NCBI GenBank assembly: GCA_017519975.1
Contig: JAFWRM010000002.1
Coordinates: 1-46,634, forward strand
Origin: Oscillospiraceae bacterium
GTDB lineage: Bacteria > Bacillota > Clostridia > Oscillospirales > Oscillospiraceae
DNA length: 46,634 nt
Direction of reading: 5' to 3'
Positions 26,038-33,704 of the stretch are shown here, piece by piece (the first letter of the stretch is position 1; each line of letters starts with the position of its first letter). Made by a program: the position numbers and the translations under genes. Under the pieces are notes generated by a model. The model made no database searches. It saw only the letters and a program-made list of their open reading frames with translations, and had not been told where the DNA came from.

Positions 26038-26085
26038 AAAAGGACGCCTGTCGGGATGAACATGGTCGCGACAGGCGTCCTTTTC
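26038..26085 (+). terminator. Terminator of the Dpp-bicupin operon
   Basis: AAAAGGACGCCTGTCG pairs with CGACAGGCGTCCTTTT (about 26038-26053 and 26068-26084), ending in TTTTC. Confidence 0.9.
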
Positions 26086-26096
26086 TGTGATATAAT
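26068..26096 (+). promoter_or_regulatory. Promoter overlapping the terminator, for the DUF6591-like lipoprotein gene
   Basis: GCGACA (26068-26073), 17-bp spacer, TATAAT (26091-26096). The -35 hexamer lies inside the 3' arm of the terminator. Confidence 0.5.
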
Positions 26097-26135
26097 CATT
26101 TGAAAGAAAGCATTTGTGCGGAGGAGCTGATACTG

Positions 26136-26801
26136 ATGAAGAAAAAGATATGCGCCGTCCTCGCCCTTGTTCTGGCGCTTCTTATGCTGACTGGGTGCCT
26201 GGGGCTGAAAAGGCAGACCTGGCCGCAGACGGAGCTGACGCAGAAGCTGCCCGCGCCGAAGTTCCGGCTGAAGACGTTCTACGACAGCGCCGACAGTATC
26301 AGCGCGACCTTTGACAAGGTGAGCGACGAGCGATATCAGGAGTACGTGAAAGCCTGCAGGGAACTGGGGTTCACCCTGGAGACGCAGGAATCGTCGGATT
26401 ACTTTATCGCTTTCGATGAAAGCGGATACCGTCTGGAGCTGGACCGATACGGCGGGAAGAACGAAATGAACCTTTATTTCGCCGCGCCCAGGCAGATGGG
26501 GGAGTTCATCTGGCCGAACACCGAGGCGGGACGGATCGTCCCTGCACCGCCGTCTACGTACGGCGTGGTCGAATGGGAGTATGAGGACAGCTTCTGCATC
26601 TACGTGGGCAACATGACGAGGGACGATTTCCAGAAGTACATCGAAGAATGCAGGCTCGCGGGGTTCAGCGTGGACTACCGTAAGGACGCCGACTATTTCT
26701 ACGGAGAAAACGCTGACGGCTTCTCCCTGAGCGTGGACTATGCGGGCTTTAATACGGTGTGCATCACCCTGTCGGGCGGGTACGAGGACTACGATTACTG
26801 A
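26136..26801 (+). CDS. DUF6591-like lipoprotein
   Basis: 221 residues from the ATG at 26136 (6 nt after GAGGAGCTG); an upstream in-frame ATG has no ribosome binding site. Lipobox MLTGC gives an anchored Cys near residue 20. Two similar repeats follow, each with a WP start, a strand-rich YVGN or ATFDK segment, then YQEYVKACRELGF or FQKYIEECRLAGF and a Tyr-rich end (SDYFIAFDESGY, ADYFYGENADGF). This is the layout of DUF6591 lipoproteins of Firmicutes. The function is unknown. Confidence 0.75.
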   Translation: MKKKICAVLALVLALLMLTGCLGLKRQTWPQTELTQKLPAPKFRLKTFYDSADSISATFDKVSDERYQEYVKACRELGFTLETQESSDYFIAFDESGYRLELDRYGGKNEMNLYFAAPRQMGEFIWPNTEAGRIVPAPPSTYGVVEWEYEDSFCIYVGNMTRDDFQKYIEECRLAGFSVDYRKDADYFYGENADGFSLSVDYAGFNTVCITLSGGYEDYDY

Positions 26802-26936
26802 GAACGAGGGTACCGATCCCTGCCGAACTACGTTCCCCGCCAGGGGAAGGCTTTGGGATATTTCCTCCCCCGAGGGGAAGCCGGCGGGTCATTCTTCCCG
26901 GGCCGGACAACGGGACCGTGACAAAAGGAGAACGGC

Positions 26937-27455
26937 ATGAGCTCGATACGGATCGAAATAACGGATATCGTGAAGGCGGGGACGGACTGCATCGTGAACG
27001 CGGCCAACAGCGGCCTTCAGGGCGGCAGCGGCGTGTGCGGCGCCATCTTCCGCGCGGCCGGCTGGGATGAGATGCAGCGGGCGTGCGACGCCATCGGCCG
27101 CTGCGCCACCGGCTCCGCGGCGATCACGCCGGCCTTCCGGATCGACGCCAAATACGTCGTGCACGCCGTGGGGCCCATCTGGCGCGGCGGAGGCAGCGGG
27201 GAGCCGGAGCAGCTGTACGGCTGTTACCGGGCGTCGCTGGAGCTGGCCGGGGAACACGGCTGCCGTTCCATCGCGTTTCCGCTGATCTCCTCGGGCGTTT
27301 ACGGATACCCGAAGCGGGAGGCCTGGGAGATCGCCCTGCGGGCGTGCCGGGACTTTCTGAAGAACGCCCCGGAACATGAAATGGATATCCTGTTCGCCGT
27401 TCTGGATGAGGCCGTGCTGCGGATGGGAAGGCAGGAACTGGAAAAGCAGAGCTGA
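26937..27455 (+). CDS. Macro-domain ADP-ribose hydrolase-like protein
   Basis: 172 residues after AAAAGGAG. Macro-domain marks: [19 protein letters not shown] (ADP-ribose pocket with the catalytic Asn/Asp region) and [11 protein letters not shown] (phosphate loop). Closest by memory to the MacroD-type O-acetyl-ADP-ribose deacetylases and protein de-ADP-ribosylases. It is 13 bp from the DUF3786-like gene, so probably co-transcribed with it. With the two ARH genes 15 kb upstream it makes a third ADP-ribose-processing enzyme in the window. Confidence 0.92.
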   Translation: MSSIRIEITDIVKAGTDCIVNAANSGLQGGSGVCGAIFRAAGWDEMQRACDAIGRCATGSAAITPAFRIDAKYVVHAVGPIWRGGGSGEPEQLYGCYRASLELAGEHGCRSIAFPLISSGVYGYPKREAWEIALRACRDFLKNAPEHEMDILFAVLDEAVLRMGRQELEKQS

Positions 27456-27467
27456 GGAGGCGACGGC

Positions 27468-28091
27468 GTGTCCGAACGGAAAAACAGACAGATGGAACTG
27501 ATGCTGGCCCCGGCCAGAGAAAAGCTTATGGGGCGGAACATCGCCGACCTGTGCGAGAAGGCGGGGGTCGTGTACGACGAGGATACGGACGACCTGCTGG
27601 TGCCCTCGCTGGGCGAGTACATCCGGATCCGGCTGCCGGACTACACGGTCCTGCAGGATCTGGACATGTGGCGGCATCTGACGCTGCTGCAGTACCTGGA
27701 TACCGCGGACGGCACGCCCCTGACCGGAACGGAGATCGGACTGGGGGACATGCGCGGCGGCCTTTCCCGCGGCCTGGGCTTCGACAAGGATATCGGGCTG
27801 ATGTTCGCCCGGGACTGCCGGGAGGCGACGGCGGAGGACGTGGCCCGGGCGTGCCGGGCGCTGGGAGGGCGCATCCTTTCCGGCAGCGCGGACGTGACCG
27901 CCGTGATCGATTACGCCCCGCGCTTTCCGATCACCGTGCGCTTCTGGTGCGGAGACGACGAGTTCCCGCCCTCCGGCAAGACGCTGGTGGACGCCGCCGC
28001 GGAGCACTATCTGACACTGGAGGCGGCCGGCGGAGCCTGCTCCAGCACGGTGCAGGCCATCATCCGCGGGCTGCAGCACAGCGGGGCCTGA
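27468..28091 (+). CDS. DUF3786-like protein
   Basis: 207 residues from a GTG preceded by GAGGAGGCG. The C-terminal half has the family look: [20 protein letters not shown] followed by [10 protein letters not shown], matching DUF3786 proteins of anaerobes, which often neighbour corrinoid or CO dehydrogenase genes. The central [12 protein letters not shown] fits too. The biochemical role is unknown, and no corrinoid gene is nearby. Confidence 0.75.
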   Translation: MSERKNRQMELMLAPAREKLMGRNIADLCEKAGVVYDEDTDDLLVPSLGEYIRIRLPDYTVLQDLDMWRHLTLLQYLDTADGTPLTGTEIGLGDMRGGLSRGLGFDKDIGLMFARDCREATAEDVARACRALGGRILSGSADVTAVIDYAPRFPITVRFWCGDDEFPPSGKTLVDAAAEHYLTLEAAGGACSSTVQAIIRGLQHSGA

Positions 28092-28131
28092 TCTCTGAAA
28101 GAAATAACAATAATTTTATTATGGTAAACTT

Positions 28132-28168
28132 AATGATTCCGTGGATCATAGCCCACGGAATCATTTTC
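28132..28168 (+). terminator. Terminator after the DUF3786-like gene
   Basis: AATGATTCCGTGG (28132-28144) pairs with CCACGGAATCATT (28153-28165), followed by TTC. Confidence 0.7.
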
Positions 28169-28194
28169 ACATGTGAGCGGCAAGGGCGGGAATA

Positions 28195-28222
28195 TTGCCT
28201 TTCCGCAGGGACGTGGTATAAT
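28195..28222 (+). promoter_or_regulatory. Promoter of the rubredoxin/rubrerythrin operon
   Basis: TTGCCT (28195-28200), 16-bp spacer, TATAAT (28217-28222) with an upstream TGG (extended -10). Confidence 0.7.
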
Positions 28223-28261
28223 CATTTCAGGAATACAAGACGATCTGAAAGGAGGACGAGG

Positions 28262-28900
28262 ATGAAATACGTATGTTCGATCTGCGGTTACGTGTACGAC
28301 GAGGCGGTGAGCGGCCCGTGGGCGGACCTGCCGGAGGGCTGGAAATGCCCGCTGTGCGGCGCCGCGAAGTCCGATTTCGCGCCGGAAGGGGCGGCCAGGC
28401 CCCGGACGGACGTGACCGCCGCCCCCGTAGGGGACGCTGAGATGAAGGAACTGAGTTCCCTCGAGACGGCGGCGCTCTGTTCCAATCTGGCCAGGGGATG
28501 TGAAAAGCAGTATCAGGCGGAGCAGGCGGCGGCTTTCCGGAAGCTGGCCGACTGGTTCACGGCAAGGCAGGGGGCGGCGGCCGATCCCTCCTTCGAACGG
28601 CTGCTGGCGCTGGTCGAAAACGACCTGAACGCCGGCTATCCGGCCGCGGATGAGGTCTCCCGGCAAAAGGGTGACCGCGGCGCGCTGCGCAGCCTGGTCT
28701 GGAGCGAGAAGGTGACGCGGATCCTCCGGTCCCTGCTCACGAGATACGCGCAGGAGGGGGACGCCATGCTGGAAAACACCGGCGTGTACGTGTGCACCAT
28801 CTGCGGGTTCGTCTACGTCGGCGACGAGCTGCCGGAGGTCTGTCCGGTGTGCAAGGTGCCGAACCGGAAATTCGAGCGGATCGGAGGGGGAGCGGCATGA
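28262..28900 (+). CDS. Protein with two rubredoxin-type domains flanking a helical region
   Basis: 212 residues from the ATG at 28262 after GGAGGACGAGG; a longer upstream frame is not supported. Residues 1-40 are a rubredoxin ([10 protein letters not shown] and [11 protein letters not shown], two CxxC pairs binding one iron). Residues 65-175 are helical without ferritin metal ligands. Residues 180-212 are a second, shorter rubredoxin (CTICGFVY and [11 protein letters not shown]), of the type found at rubrerythrin C-termini. It probably delivers electrons to the adjacent rubrerythrin during peroxide or oxygen removal. The stop overlaps the next start (ATGA). Confidence 0.85.
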   Translation: MKYVCSICGYVYDEAVSGPWADLPEGWKCPLCGAAKSDFAPEGAARPRTDVTAAPVGDAEMKELSSLETAALCSNLARGCEKQYQAEQAAAFRKLADWFTARQGAAADPSFERLLALVENDLNAGYPAADEVSRQKGDRGALRSLVWSEKVTRILRSLLTRYAQEGDAMLENTGVYVCTICGFVYVGDELPEVCPVCKVPNRKFERIGGGAA

Positions 28901-30060
28901 GCGGAAAATACGCGGTCAGAAACATCCGGCTGTGTGAAAAGGACTGTCTGTGCCTGTACGTCTGCCCCACCGGGGCGACGGATACGGAAAACAGTGTGAT
29001 CGATACCGAAAAGTGCATCGGCTGCGGCGCGTGCGCCGACGCCTGCCCTTCCGCGGCCATCAGCATGGTGCCGCGCGAGTATCCTCCGCAGCAGGCCAAA
29101 ACGGAGGAGGTGATCGCCGCGCTCCGGCAGCTGGCGCAGAGCAAGGCGGAGCAGGAGACGGTGGCCGCCGGACTGCCCGGCCCCCTGGCGGAGGCGATAC
29201 GCAGATCCAACCGGATCATGGCGGAAGACCTTCTGCGTGAGGCCGGAAACATGCTTCCGCAGAGCGGAAACGCGCGGGCGCTGCTGGAGGAACTGCGATC
29301 CTTCGCGGAGGAACCGGGGTTCCCCGCCGAAGCTGTCGAGCAGCTGCTGGCGTCCATCGCTTTCAATGAACCGAAAATGAAAAAGGAGGAAAAGACCATG
29401 GAAAAATGGCAATGCTCCGTATGCGGTTACATCCACGAGGGCCCGCTGCCGGCGGATTTCACCTGCCCGGTGTGCCGACAGCCCGCTTCAAAATTCAATA
29501 AGATCGAGGCGGAAGCGCCAAAAGCCAACCCCTACGCCGGAACGCAGACGGAAAAGAACCTGGAAGCGGCTTTCGCCGGAGAATCCCAGGCCAGAAACAA
29601 GTATACATATTTTGCCTCTCAGGCGAAAAAGGACGGTTTTGAGCAGATCGCCGCGCTGTTCCTGAAGACGGCGGAGAATGAGAAGGAACACGCCAAGATG
29701 TGGTTTAAGGAGCTGAAGGGGATCGGCAGCACCGCCGAGAATCTCGCCGCCGCTGCGGACGGGGAGAACTACGAGTGGACGGACATGTACGAAGGGTTTG
29801 CCGTCACCGCGGAGCAGGAGGGCTTTCCCGAACTGGCGGCCAAATTCCGCATGGTGGCCGCCATCGAGAAACACCATGAGGAACGCTACCGCGCGCTGCT
29901 GAAGAATGTGGAGACACAGGCCGTGTTTGCCAAAAGTGAAGTGAAGATCTGGGAGTGCCGCAACTGCGGGCACATCGTGATCGGCACGGCGGCTCCCGAG
30001 GTCTGCCCGGTCTGCGCCCATCCGCAGAGCTATTTCGAGGTCAACGCGGAGAATTACTGA
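28897..30060 (+). CDS. Ferredoxin-rubrerythrin fusion
   Basis: 387 residues. Residues 10-52 hold two [4Fe-4S] motifs: an unusual C13-x3-C17-x-C19-x3-CP and a standard C40-x2-C43-x2-C46-x3-CP. Residues 65-165 are helical. Residue 168 begins a complete rubrerythrin: N-terminal rubredoxin-like ([14 protein letters not shown]), a ferritin-like four-helix bundle with diiron ligands ([33 protein letters not shown]), and a C-terminal rubredoxin ([12 protein letters not shown]). No stop separates the parts, yet a strong ribosome binding site and ATG lie at the junction (29384-29400). It reduces peroxide in anaerobes; the fused ferredoxin would pass electrons in directly. Confidence 0.85.
   Translation: MSGKYAVRNIRLCEKDCLCLYVCPTGATDTENSVIDTEKCIGCGACADACPSAAISMVPREYPPQQAKTEEVIAALRQLAQSKAEQETVAAGLPGPLAEAIRRSNRIMAEDLLREAGNMLPQSGNARALLEELRSFAEEPGFPAEAVEQLLASIAFNEPKMKKEEKTMEKWQCSVCGYIHEGPLPADFTCPVCRQPASKFNKIEAEAPKANPYAGTQTEKNLEAAFAGESQARNKYTYFASQAKKDGFEQIAALFLKTAENEKEHAKMWFKELKGIGSTAENLAAAADGENYEWTDMYEGFAVTAEQEGFPELAAKFRMVAAIEKHHEERYRALLKNVETQAVFAKSEVKIWECRNCGHIVIGTAAPEVCPVCAHPQSYFEVNAENY
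29384..29400 (+). promoter_or_regulatory. Internal ribosome binding site and in-frame ATG for stand-alone rubrerythrin
   Basis: AGGAGG ends at 29389 and an in-frame ATG (29398-29400) follows 8 nt later, starting [11 protein letters not shown], the normal rubrerythrin N-terminus. Initiation here would give a separate product of 220 residues besides the 387-residue fusion. Confidence 0.65.
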
Positions 30061-30108
30061 TCCATCAGAAAATGACCATAATATAATTATAGTAAACCAA
30101 AAGAGGAA

Positions 30109-30149
30109 AGAAAAACCCCCGCAGACCGTTCCGGTCTGCAGGGGTTTTC
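30109..30149. terminator. Bidirectional terminator between rubrerythrin and tRNA-Leu
   Basis: AAAAACCCC and GCAGACC pair with GGTCTGC and GGGGTTTT around GTTCC. It has T-runs on both strands, so it can end both the rubrerythrin transcript and the minus-strand tRNA. Confidence 0.88.
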
Positions 30150-30234
30150 TGGTGCGAGAGATGGGACTTGAACCCACACGCCATACGACACACGCCCCTC
30201 AAACGTGCCTGTCTACCTATTCCAGCACTCTCGC
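30150..30234 (-). tRNA. tRNA-Leu (anticodon GAG)
   Basis: On the minus strand the acceptor GCGAGAG pairs with CTCTCGC, followed by A and an encoded CCA. The D-arm carries AATAGGTAGAC. The anticodon stem is CACGT/GCGTG around loop TTGAGGG, giving anticodon GAG. A long variable arm (TGTCGTATGGCGTG region) and T-arm TGGGTTCAAGTCCCA complete a class II tRNA. It is 85 nt including CCA. Confidence 0.95.
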
Positions 30235-30247
30235 AGAAAGCCTGCTT

Positions 30248-30276
30248 ATTATACGGCACCCGCCCGGCCTTGTCAA
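30248..30276 (-). promoter_or_regulatory. Full-consensus promoter of tRNA-Leu
   Basis: Minus strand: TTGACA (30271-30276), 17-bp spacer, TATAAT (30248-30253). Every base is consensus, as for a strongly expressed tRNA. Confidence 0.9.
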
Positions 30277-30459
30277 CTGTTTCTTTTTCCGGAACGCCCG
30301 GCGTGCGGCGCGGACCTTCTCAGGCAGGAACCGATCCCCTCGCACGCGGAACCGGCCGGCCCCGCCGCGCCGTGTCCGGCAGACCATTGCACACGAAATG
30401 TCACACGGCGTCCCAGGGCCGGTATCACGGAGCGTACCAGGTACCGGAAAAGTGCGTAC
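30277..30459. other. Gene-free spacer between tRNA-Leu promoter and defence-like operon
   Basis: About 180 bases of GC-rich sequence with no supported gene, terminator or riboswitch seen. Short plus-strand frames here overlap the tRNA and lack ribosome binding sites. Confidence 0.5.
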
Positions 30460-30497
30460 TTGATTCCAAAATGAGATATGGTATAATTATTATACCA
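30460..30497 (+). promoter_or_regulatory. Promoter with palindromic operator, TerB-BrxD-helicase-HxlR operon
   Basis: TTGATT (30460-30465), 16-bp spacer, TATAAT (30482-30487) with an upstream TGG. The -10 lies inside a perfect 19-bp palindrome (30479-30497): TGGTATAAT, T, ATTATACCA. A dimeric regulator bound here would block RNA polymerase. The HxlR-type protein encoded last in the operon is the obvious candidate. Confidence 0.75.
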
Positions 30498-30523
30498 ATG
30501 AGGAACGGAAAGGGGGAGAGCCT

Positions 30524-32383
30524 GTGGAACTGTCGGAGCTGACGGAATACGCCGCGGAGAAATATCAGATGCGGGAAGAGCACAAGTGGTCGGACTTTCC
30601 CGGCTTTTCGGTGCTGTGCCATCCGCAGACGGGAAAATGGATCGCGCTGCTGATGCGCCAGTGGAACACCGACACCGGCACTGAGATCCAGCGGTGCGAC
30701 CTGAAGTGCGGTGCCGGCGCCCTTCCGCGCCCCCTGCCCGCGTACCTCACGCCGCCGCTGCGGATGCGCGGCGCCCGGTGGGTGGGCGTGTGCTTTGACG
30801 GACGGACGGAGAGCGACGTGGTGCTGCGCCTGCTGGATCAGGCCGTCGCCCTGGGAACGGGGCACGGGTTTACCGTGGTGCTGGAGGCACCCGCCCCGCG
30901 GGGCGACGGTGGGTACCGGGATACGGCGCTGCCCCTTTCCGGCGGCGCGCCGCCGCCGGAGAAGCCCCGGCTGCCGGAGAGGCTGCGGGAGATGCGGCGC
31001 CTGTATGAGTACGGCAGCGACTCGCCCGCGGCCCGGGCCAGGAACTTTGCCCGGCAGGCGGCGTTCATGGCGGATTACGAGGACGACCGCCCGTGGCCGG
31101 GCGGGGATTTCGTGCGGTATTTTCCCACCTATCACGATCTGGACACCGCGCAGCTGCGGGGCTACTTCGGCTGGCGCACCCGGGCGCGCCGAGGGGAGTT
31201 CGGGCCGATCCCGGCCTCCGCCGCCTACCTCTACGTGTACGAGCTGCTCAACGGCGTCGGCGCCGCCGGACCGGAAGAGGCGCTGGACAGACTGCGGGAA
31301 TTCGAACGGGGATTCGTGGACGCCGGCTTCGGGGACGCGCGCATGCGGACGAACCTGCGCCGCTGGATGCTGGAGTTCTGCGTGCTGAAGGACCTGCCGC
31401 CGGAGACGGCCCGCCGGATGGCGGATCCGGAGACGGAGGCGCTGGACGGCGCCCTGTCGGTCCTGCGGTCGCCGGCGGACCGCACGGACGAAGAGGCGTT
31501 CGCGGCGCTGTGCTTTTTCGGCGGGAAGAAGACGGAGAACTCGCCCGTGCTGGCGGCCGACCCGGAGAGGGGACGGCGCCTGTTCGCCGCGGCGTGGCGG
31601 GCGGCCTCCGCTTACCGGAGGGAGGACCGGGACCTGTTCACGCTCTGCTTCGGCCGGCCGGCGGCGCGCCGGTGGTACCCGCTCTCCAACGCCGTTTACC
31701 ATGAAACGGAGCGGCCGGCGGGACGGGAATACGCGCTGAACGACTGCCGCCGGTACCGCTGCAGCTACGGCGTATGGCAGACGGAGGCCTACGAGAAGCT
31801 GAACTTCGACCGCGCCCTGATCCAGGGCTTCGTGCACGAGACGGACGCGCGGCTGCGCCGCTGGCTGAAAACGGGGCGGTACCTGAAGGAAAACGCGGCG
31901 GACGCCTGGGCGATCCCCTACGTGGACGCGGTGATCGAGGAGGAGAAGAAGGCCGCGCTGGAAGCGGCGAGACCCAGGATCACCATCGACCTTTCCGGGC
32001 TGGACCGGATCCGCAGGGACGCGGCCGTCACCCGGGAAAGCCTGCTGACGCAGGACGAGATCGACGGCGCCGACGAACCGAAGATCCCGGAAGGGGCCGG
32101 GAGCACGGAAGCTCCGGCGCCTCCCGAGGAGCCGGAGGAGAGCGCGGGGCCGCTGGATCCCGTGCAGACGAAGATCCTGCGCGCGCTTCTGGCGGGCGAG
32201 GACGCGGCGGAGATCCTGAAAAAGCACCGCATGATGCCGAGCCTGACGGCGGACGCCATCAACGAGGCGCTGTACGACGAGATCGGAGATACCGTGCTGC
32301 TGTGCGAAGACGACCGGCTGCTGCTGGTGGACGACTATCTGGATGACCTGACACAGATCCTGGGAGGAACGAACGATGGATGA
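30524..32383 (+). CDS. TerB-N/TerB-C domain protein
   Basis: 619 residues from a GTG after AAGGGGGAGAG. The N-terminal part (about 1-200) contains aromatic and basic blocks typical of TerB-N (FVRYFPTYHDLDTAQLRGYF, WRTRARRGEF, AYLYVYELLNG). The C-terminal part (about 400-619) fits TerB-C, with the acidic end DDRLLLVDDYLDDLTQIL. A Pro/Glu-rich linker (about 525-545) separates the last domain. Such proteins are known from stress- and DNA-processing-associated operons and pair with ATPases and helicases, as here. The role is probably structural or regulatory. It overlaps the next gene by 8 bases. Confidence 0.7.
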   Translation: MELSELTEYAAEKYQMREEHKWSDFPGFSVLCHPQTGKWIALLMRQWNTDTGTEIQRCDLKCGAGALPRPLPAYLTPPLRMRGARWVGVCFDGRTESDVVLRLLDQAVALGTGHGFTVVLEAPAPRGDGGYRDTALPLSGGAPPPEKPRLPERLREMRRLYEYGSDSPAARARNFARQAAFMADYEDDRPWPGGDFVRYFPTYHDLDTAQLRGYFGWRTRARRGEFGPIPASAAYLYVYELLNGVGAAGPEEALDRLREFERGFVDAGFGDARMRTNLRRWMLEFCVLKDLPPETARRMADPETEALDGALSVLRSPADRTDEEAFAALCFFGGKKTENSPVLAADPERGRRLFAAAWRAASAYRREDRDLFTLCFGRPAARRWYPLSNAVYHETERPAGREYALNDCRRYRCSYGVWQTEAYEKLNFDRALIQGFVHETDARLRRWLKTGRYLKENAADAWAIPYVDAVIEEEKKAALEAARPRITIDLSGLDRIRRDAAVTRESLLTQDEIDGADEPKIPEGAGSTEAPAPPEEPEESAGPLDPVQTKILRALLAGEDAAEILKKHRMMPSLTADAINEALYDEIGDTVLLCEDDRLLLVDDYLDDLTQILGGTNDG

Positions 32384-33704
32384 GCATAAAAAAGTGCCGA
32401 AGCGCATCGCGCAGACGGTGCTGAATTCCCTGAAGGGCGGCGTGGTGCCGCGCATCGGCCTGCCGTACGTCACGGTGGGCCGGAAAAACGAGATCGAGGC
32501 GCTGCTGCACGACGTGGACATCATCTCCGAGGGCGGCGCGTCCTTCCGCTTCATCGTGGGGCGCTACGGCAGCGGCAAGAGCTTTCTGCTGCAGACCATC
32601 CGCAACTACGTGATGGACCGCGGCTTCATCGTGGCGGACGCCGACCTCTCCCCGGAGCGGCGCCTGCAGGGCACGCGGGGGCAGGGCCTGGCCACCTACC
32701 GGGAGCTGATCTCCAACCTTTCCACGAAAACGAGGCCGGAGGGCGGCGCCCTGACGCTGGTGCTGGACCGCTGGATCAGCGCCGTGCAGAGCGAGGCCAT
32801 GGGAGAGACGGGCCTGGGGCCGGACGACCCCGCCCTGGCCGCGGCCACGGACCGGAAGATCTACGCGGTGACGGCCTCCGTCAGCGAGATGGTGCACTGC
32901 TTCGAGTTCGGAAGGCTGCTGTCCGCCTATTACCGCGCCTACGTGGAGGGCGACGACGAGACGAAGGCGAAGGTGGTGCGCTGGTTCCGGGGGGAATACG
33001 CCCTGAAAAGCGAGGCGAAGGAGGCCCTGGGCGTCAACATGATCGTCACCGACGACGACTGGTACGATTATCTGAAGCTGTTCGCCACCTTCTTCCGGCT
33101 GGCGGGCTACGCCGGCATGATGATCATGGTGGACGAGCTGGTGAACATCTACAAGATCCCCAATTCCATCACCCGGCAGTACAACTACGAGAAAATGCTG
33201 ACCATGTACAACGATACGCTGCAGGGCAAGGCGAAGTATCTGGGCATCCTCATGGGGGCCACGCCCCAGGCGCTGGAGGACCGGCGGCGCGGCATCTACA
33301 GTTACGAGGCGCTGCGGTCGCGGCTGTCGGAGGGGCGCTTTTCCCGCCCCGGGGCGCGGGATCTGCTGGCCCCGGTGATCCGTCTGGAGCCGCTGACGGC
33401 TGAGGAGATGCTGGTGCTGTGCGAAAAGCTGGCGGACATGCACGCGGATCTTTACGGGTGCCGCCGCCCCGTCACCACGGAGGAGCTGGCCGCCTTCATC
33501 CGCGTGGAGTATGGGCGCATCGGGGCGGACCGGAACATCACGCCCCGCGAGGTGATCCGGGATTTCATCGAGCTGCTGGATCTGCTGTATCAGCATGAAG
33601 ACATGGACCTTGCCGCGCTGCTGGCCTCCGACGAATTCAGCTACGCGGCGTCGGAAGCCGTATCCGACGAGACGGACGCGGCCTACGCGGAGTTTACGAT
33701 ATGA
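32376..33704 (+). CDS. BrxD-like P-loop ATPase (DUF2791 type)
   Basis: 442 residues. Walker A is G62-R-Y-G-S-G-K-S69, with a RFIVGRYGSGKSFLLQ context typical of the BREX-associated ATPase BrxD. Walker B is MMIMVDELVNI at about 250. The C-terminal half is helical with FSRPGARDLLAPVIRL, followed by a winged-helix-like AAA+ lid. In BREX loci this protein accompanies a helicase (BrxHI), and the same helicase type is next here. It overlaps both neighbours (8 and 4 bases), so the three products are probably made in fixed ratio and form a complex. Confidence 0.82.
   Translation: MDEHKKVPKRIAQTVLNSLKGGVVPRIGLPYVTVGRKNEIEALLHDVDIISEGGASFRFIVGRYGSGKSFLLQTIRNYVMDRGFIVADADLSPERRLQGTRGQGLATYRELISNLSTKTRPEGGALTLVLDRWISAVQSEAMGETGLGPDDPALAAATDRKIYAVTASVSEMVHCFEFGRLLSAYYRAYVEGDDETKAKVVRWFRGEYALKSEAKEALGVNMIVTDDDWYDYLKLFATFFRLAGYAGMMIMVDELVNIYKIPNSITRQYNYEKMLTMYNDTLQGKAKYLGILMGATPQALEDRRRGIYSYEALRSRLSEGRFSRPGARDLLAPVIRLEPLTAEEMLVLCEKLADMHADLYGCRRPVTTEELAAFIRVEYGRIGADRNITPREVIRDFIELLDLLYQHEDMDLAALLASDEFSYAASEAVSDETDAAYAEFTI

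Noticed and set aside
27551-28261. Upstream extension of the rubredoxin-like gene to 449 residues
   Set aside because: It runs antithetical to the DUF3786-like gene's frame, crosses a terminator and a promoter, and the ATG at 28262 has a strong ribosome binding site.
30150-30234. tRNA-Leu as integration site of the TerB-BrxD-helicase operon
   Set aside because: The operon lies on the 5' side of the tRNA, no repeat of the tRNA 3' end was found beyond it, and no integrase gene is present.
30168-30542. Plus-strand frames of 89-124 residues over the tRNA-Leu and spacer
   Set aside because: They read through the antisense of a tRNA and have no ribosome binding sites or recognisable content.
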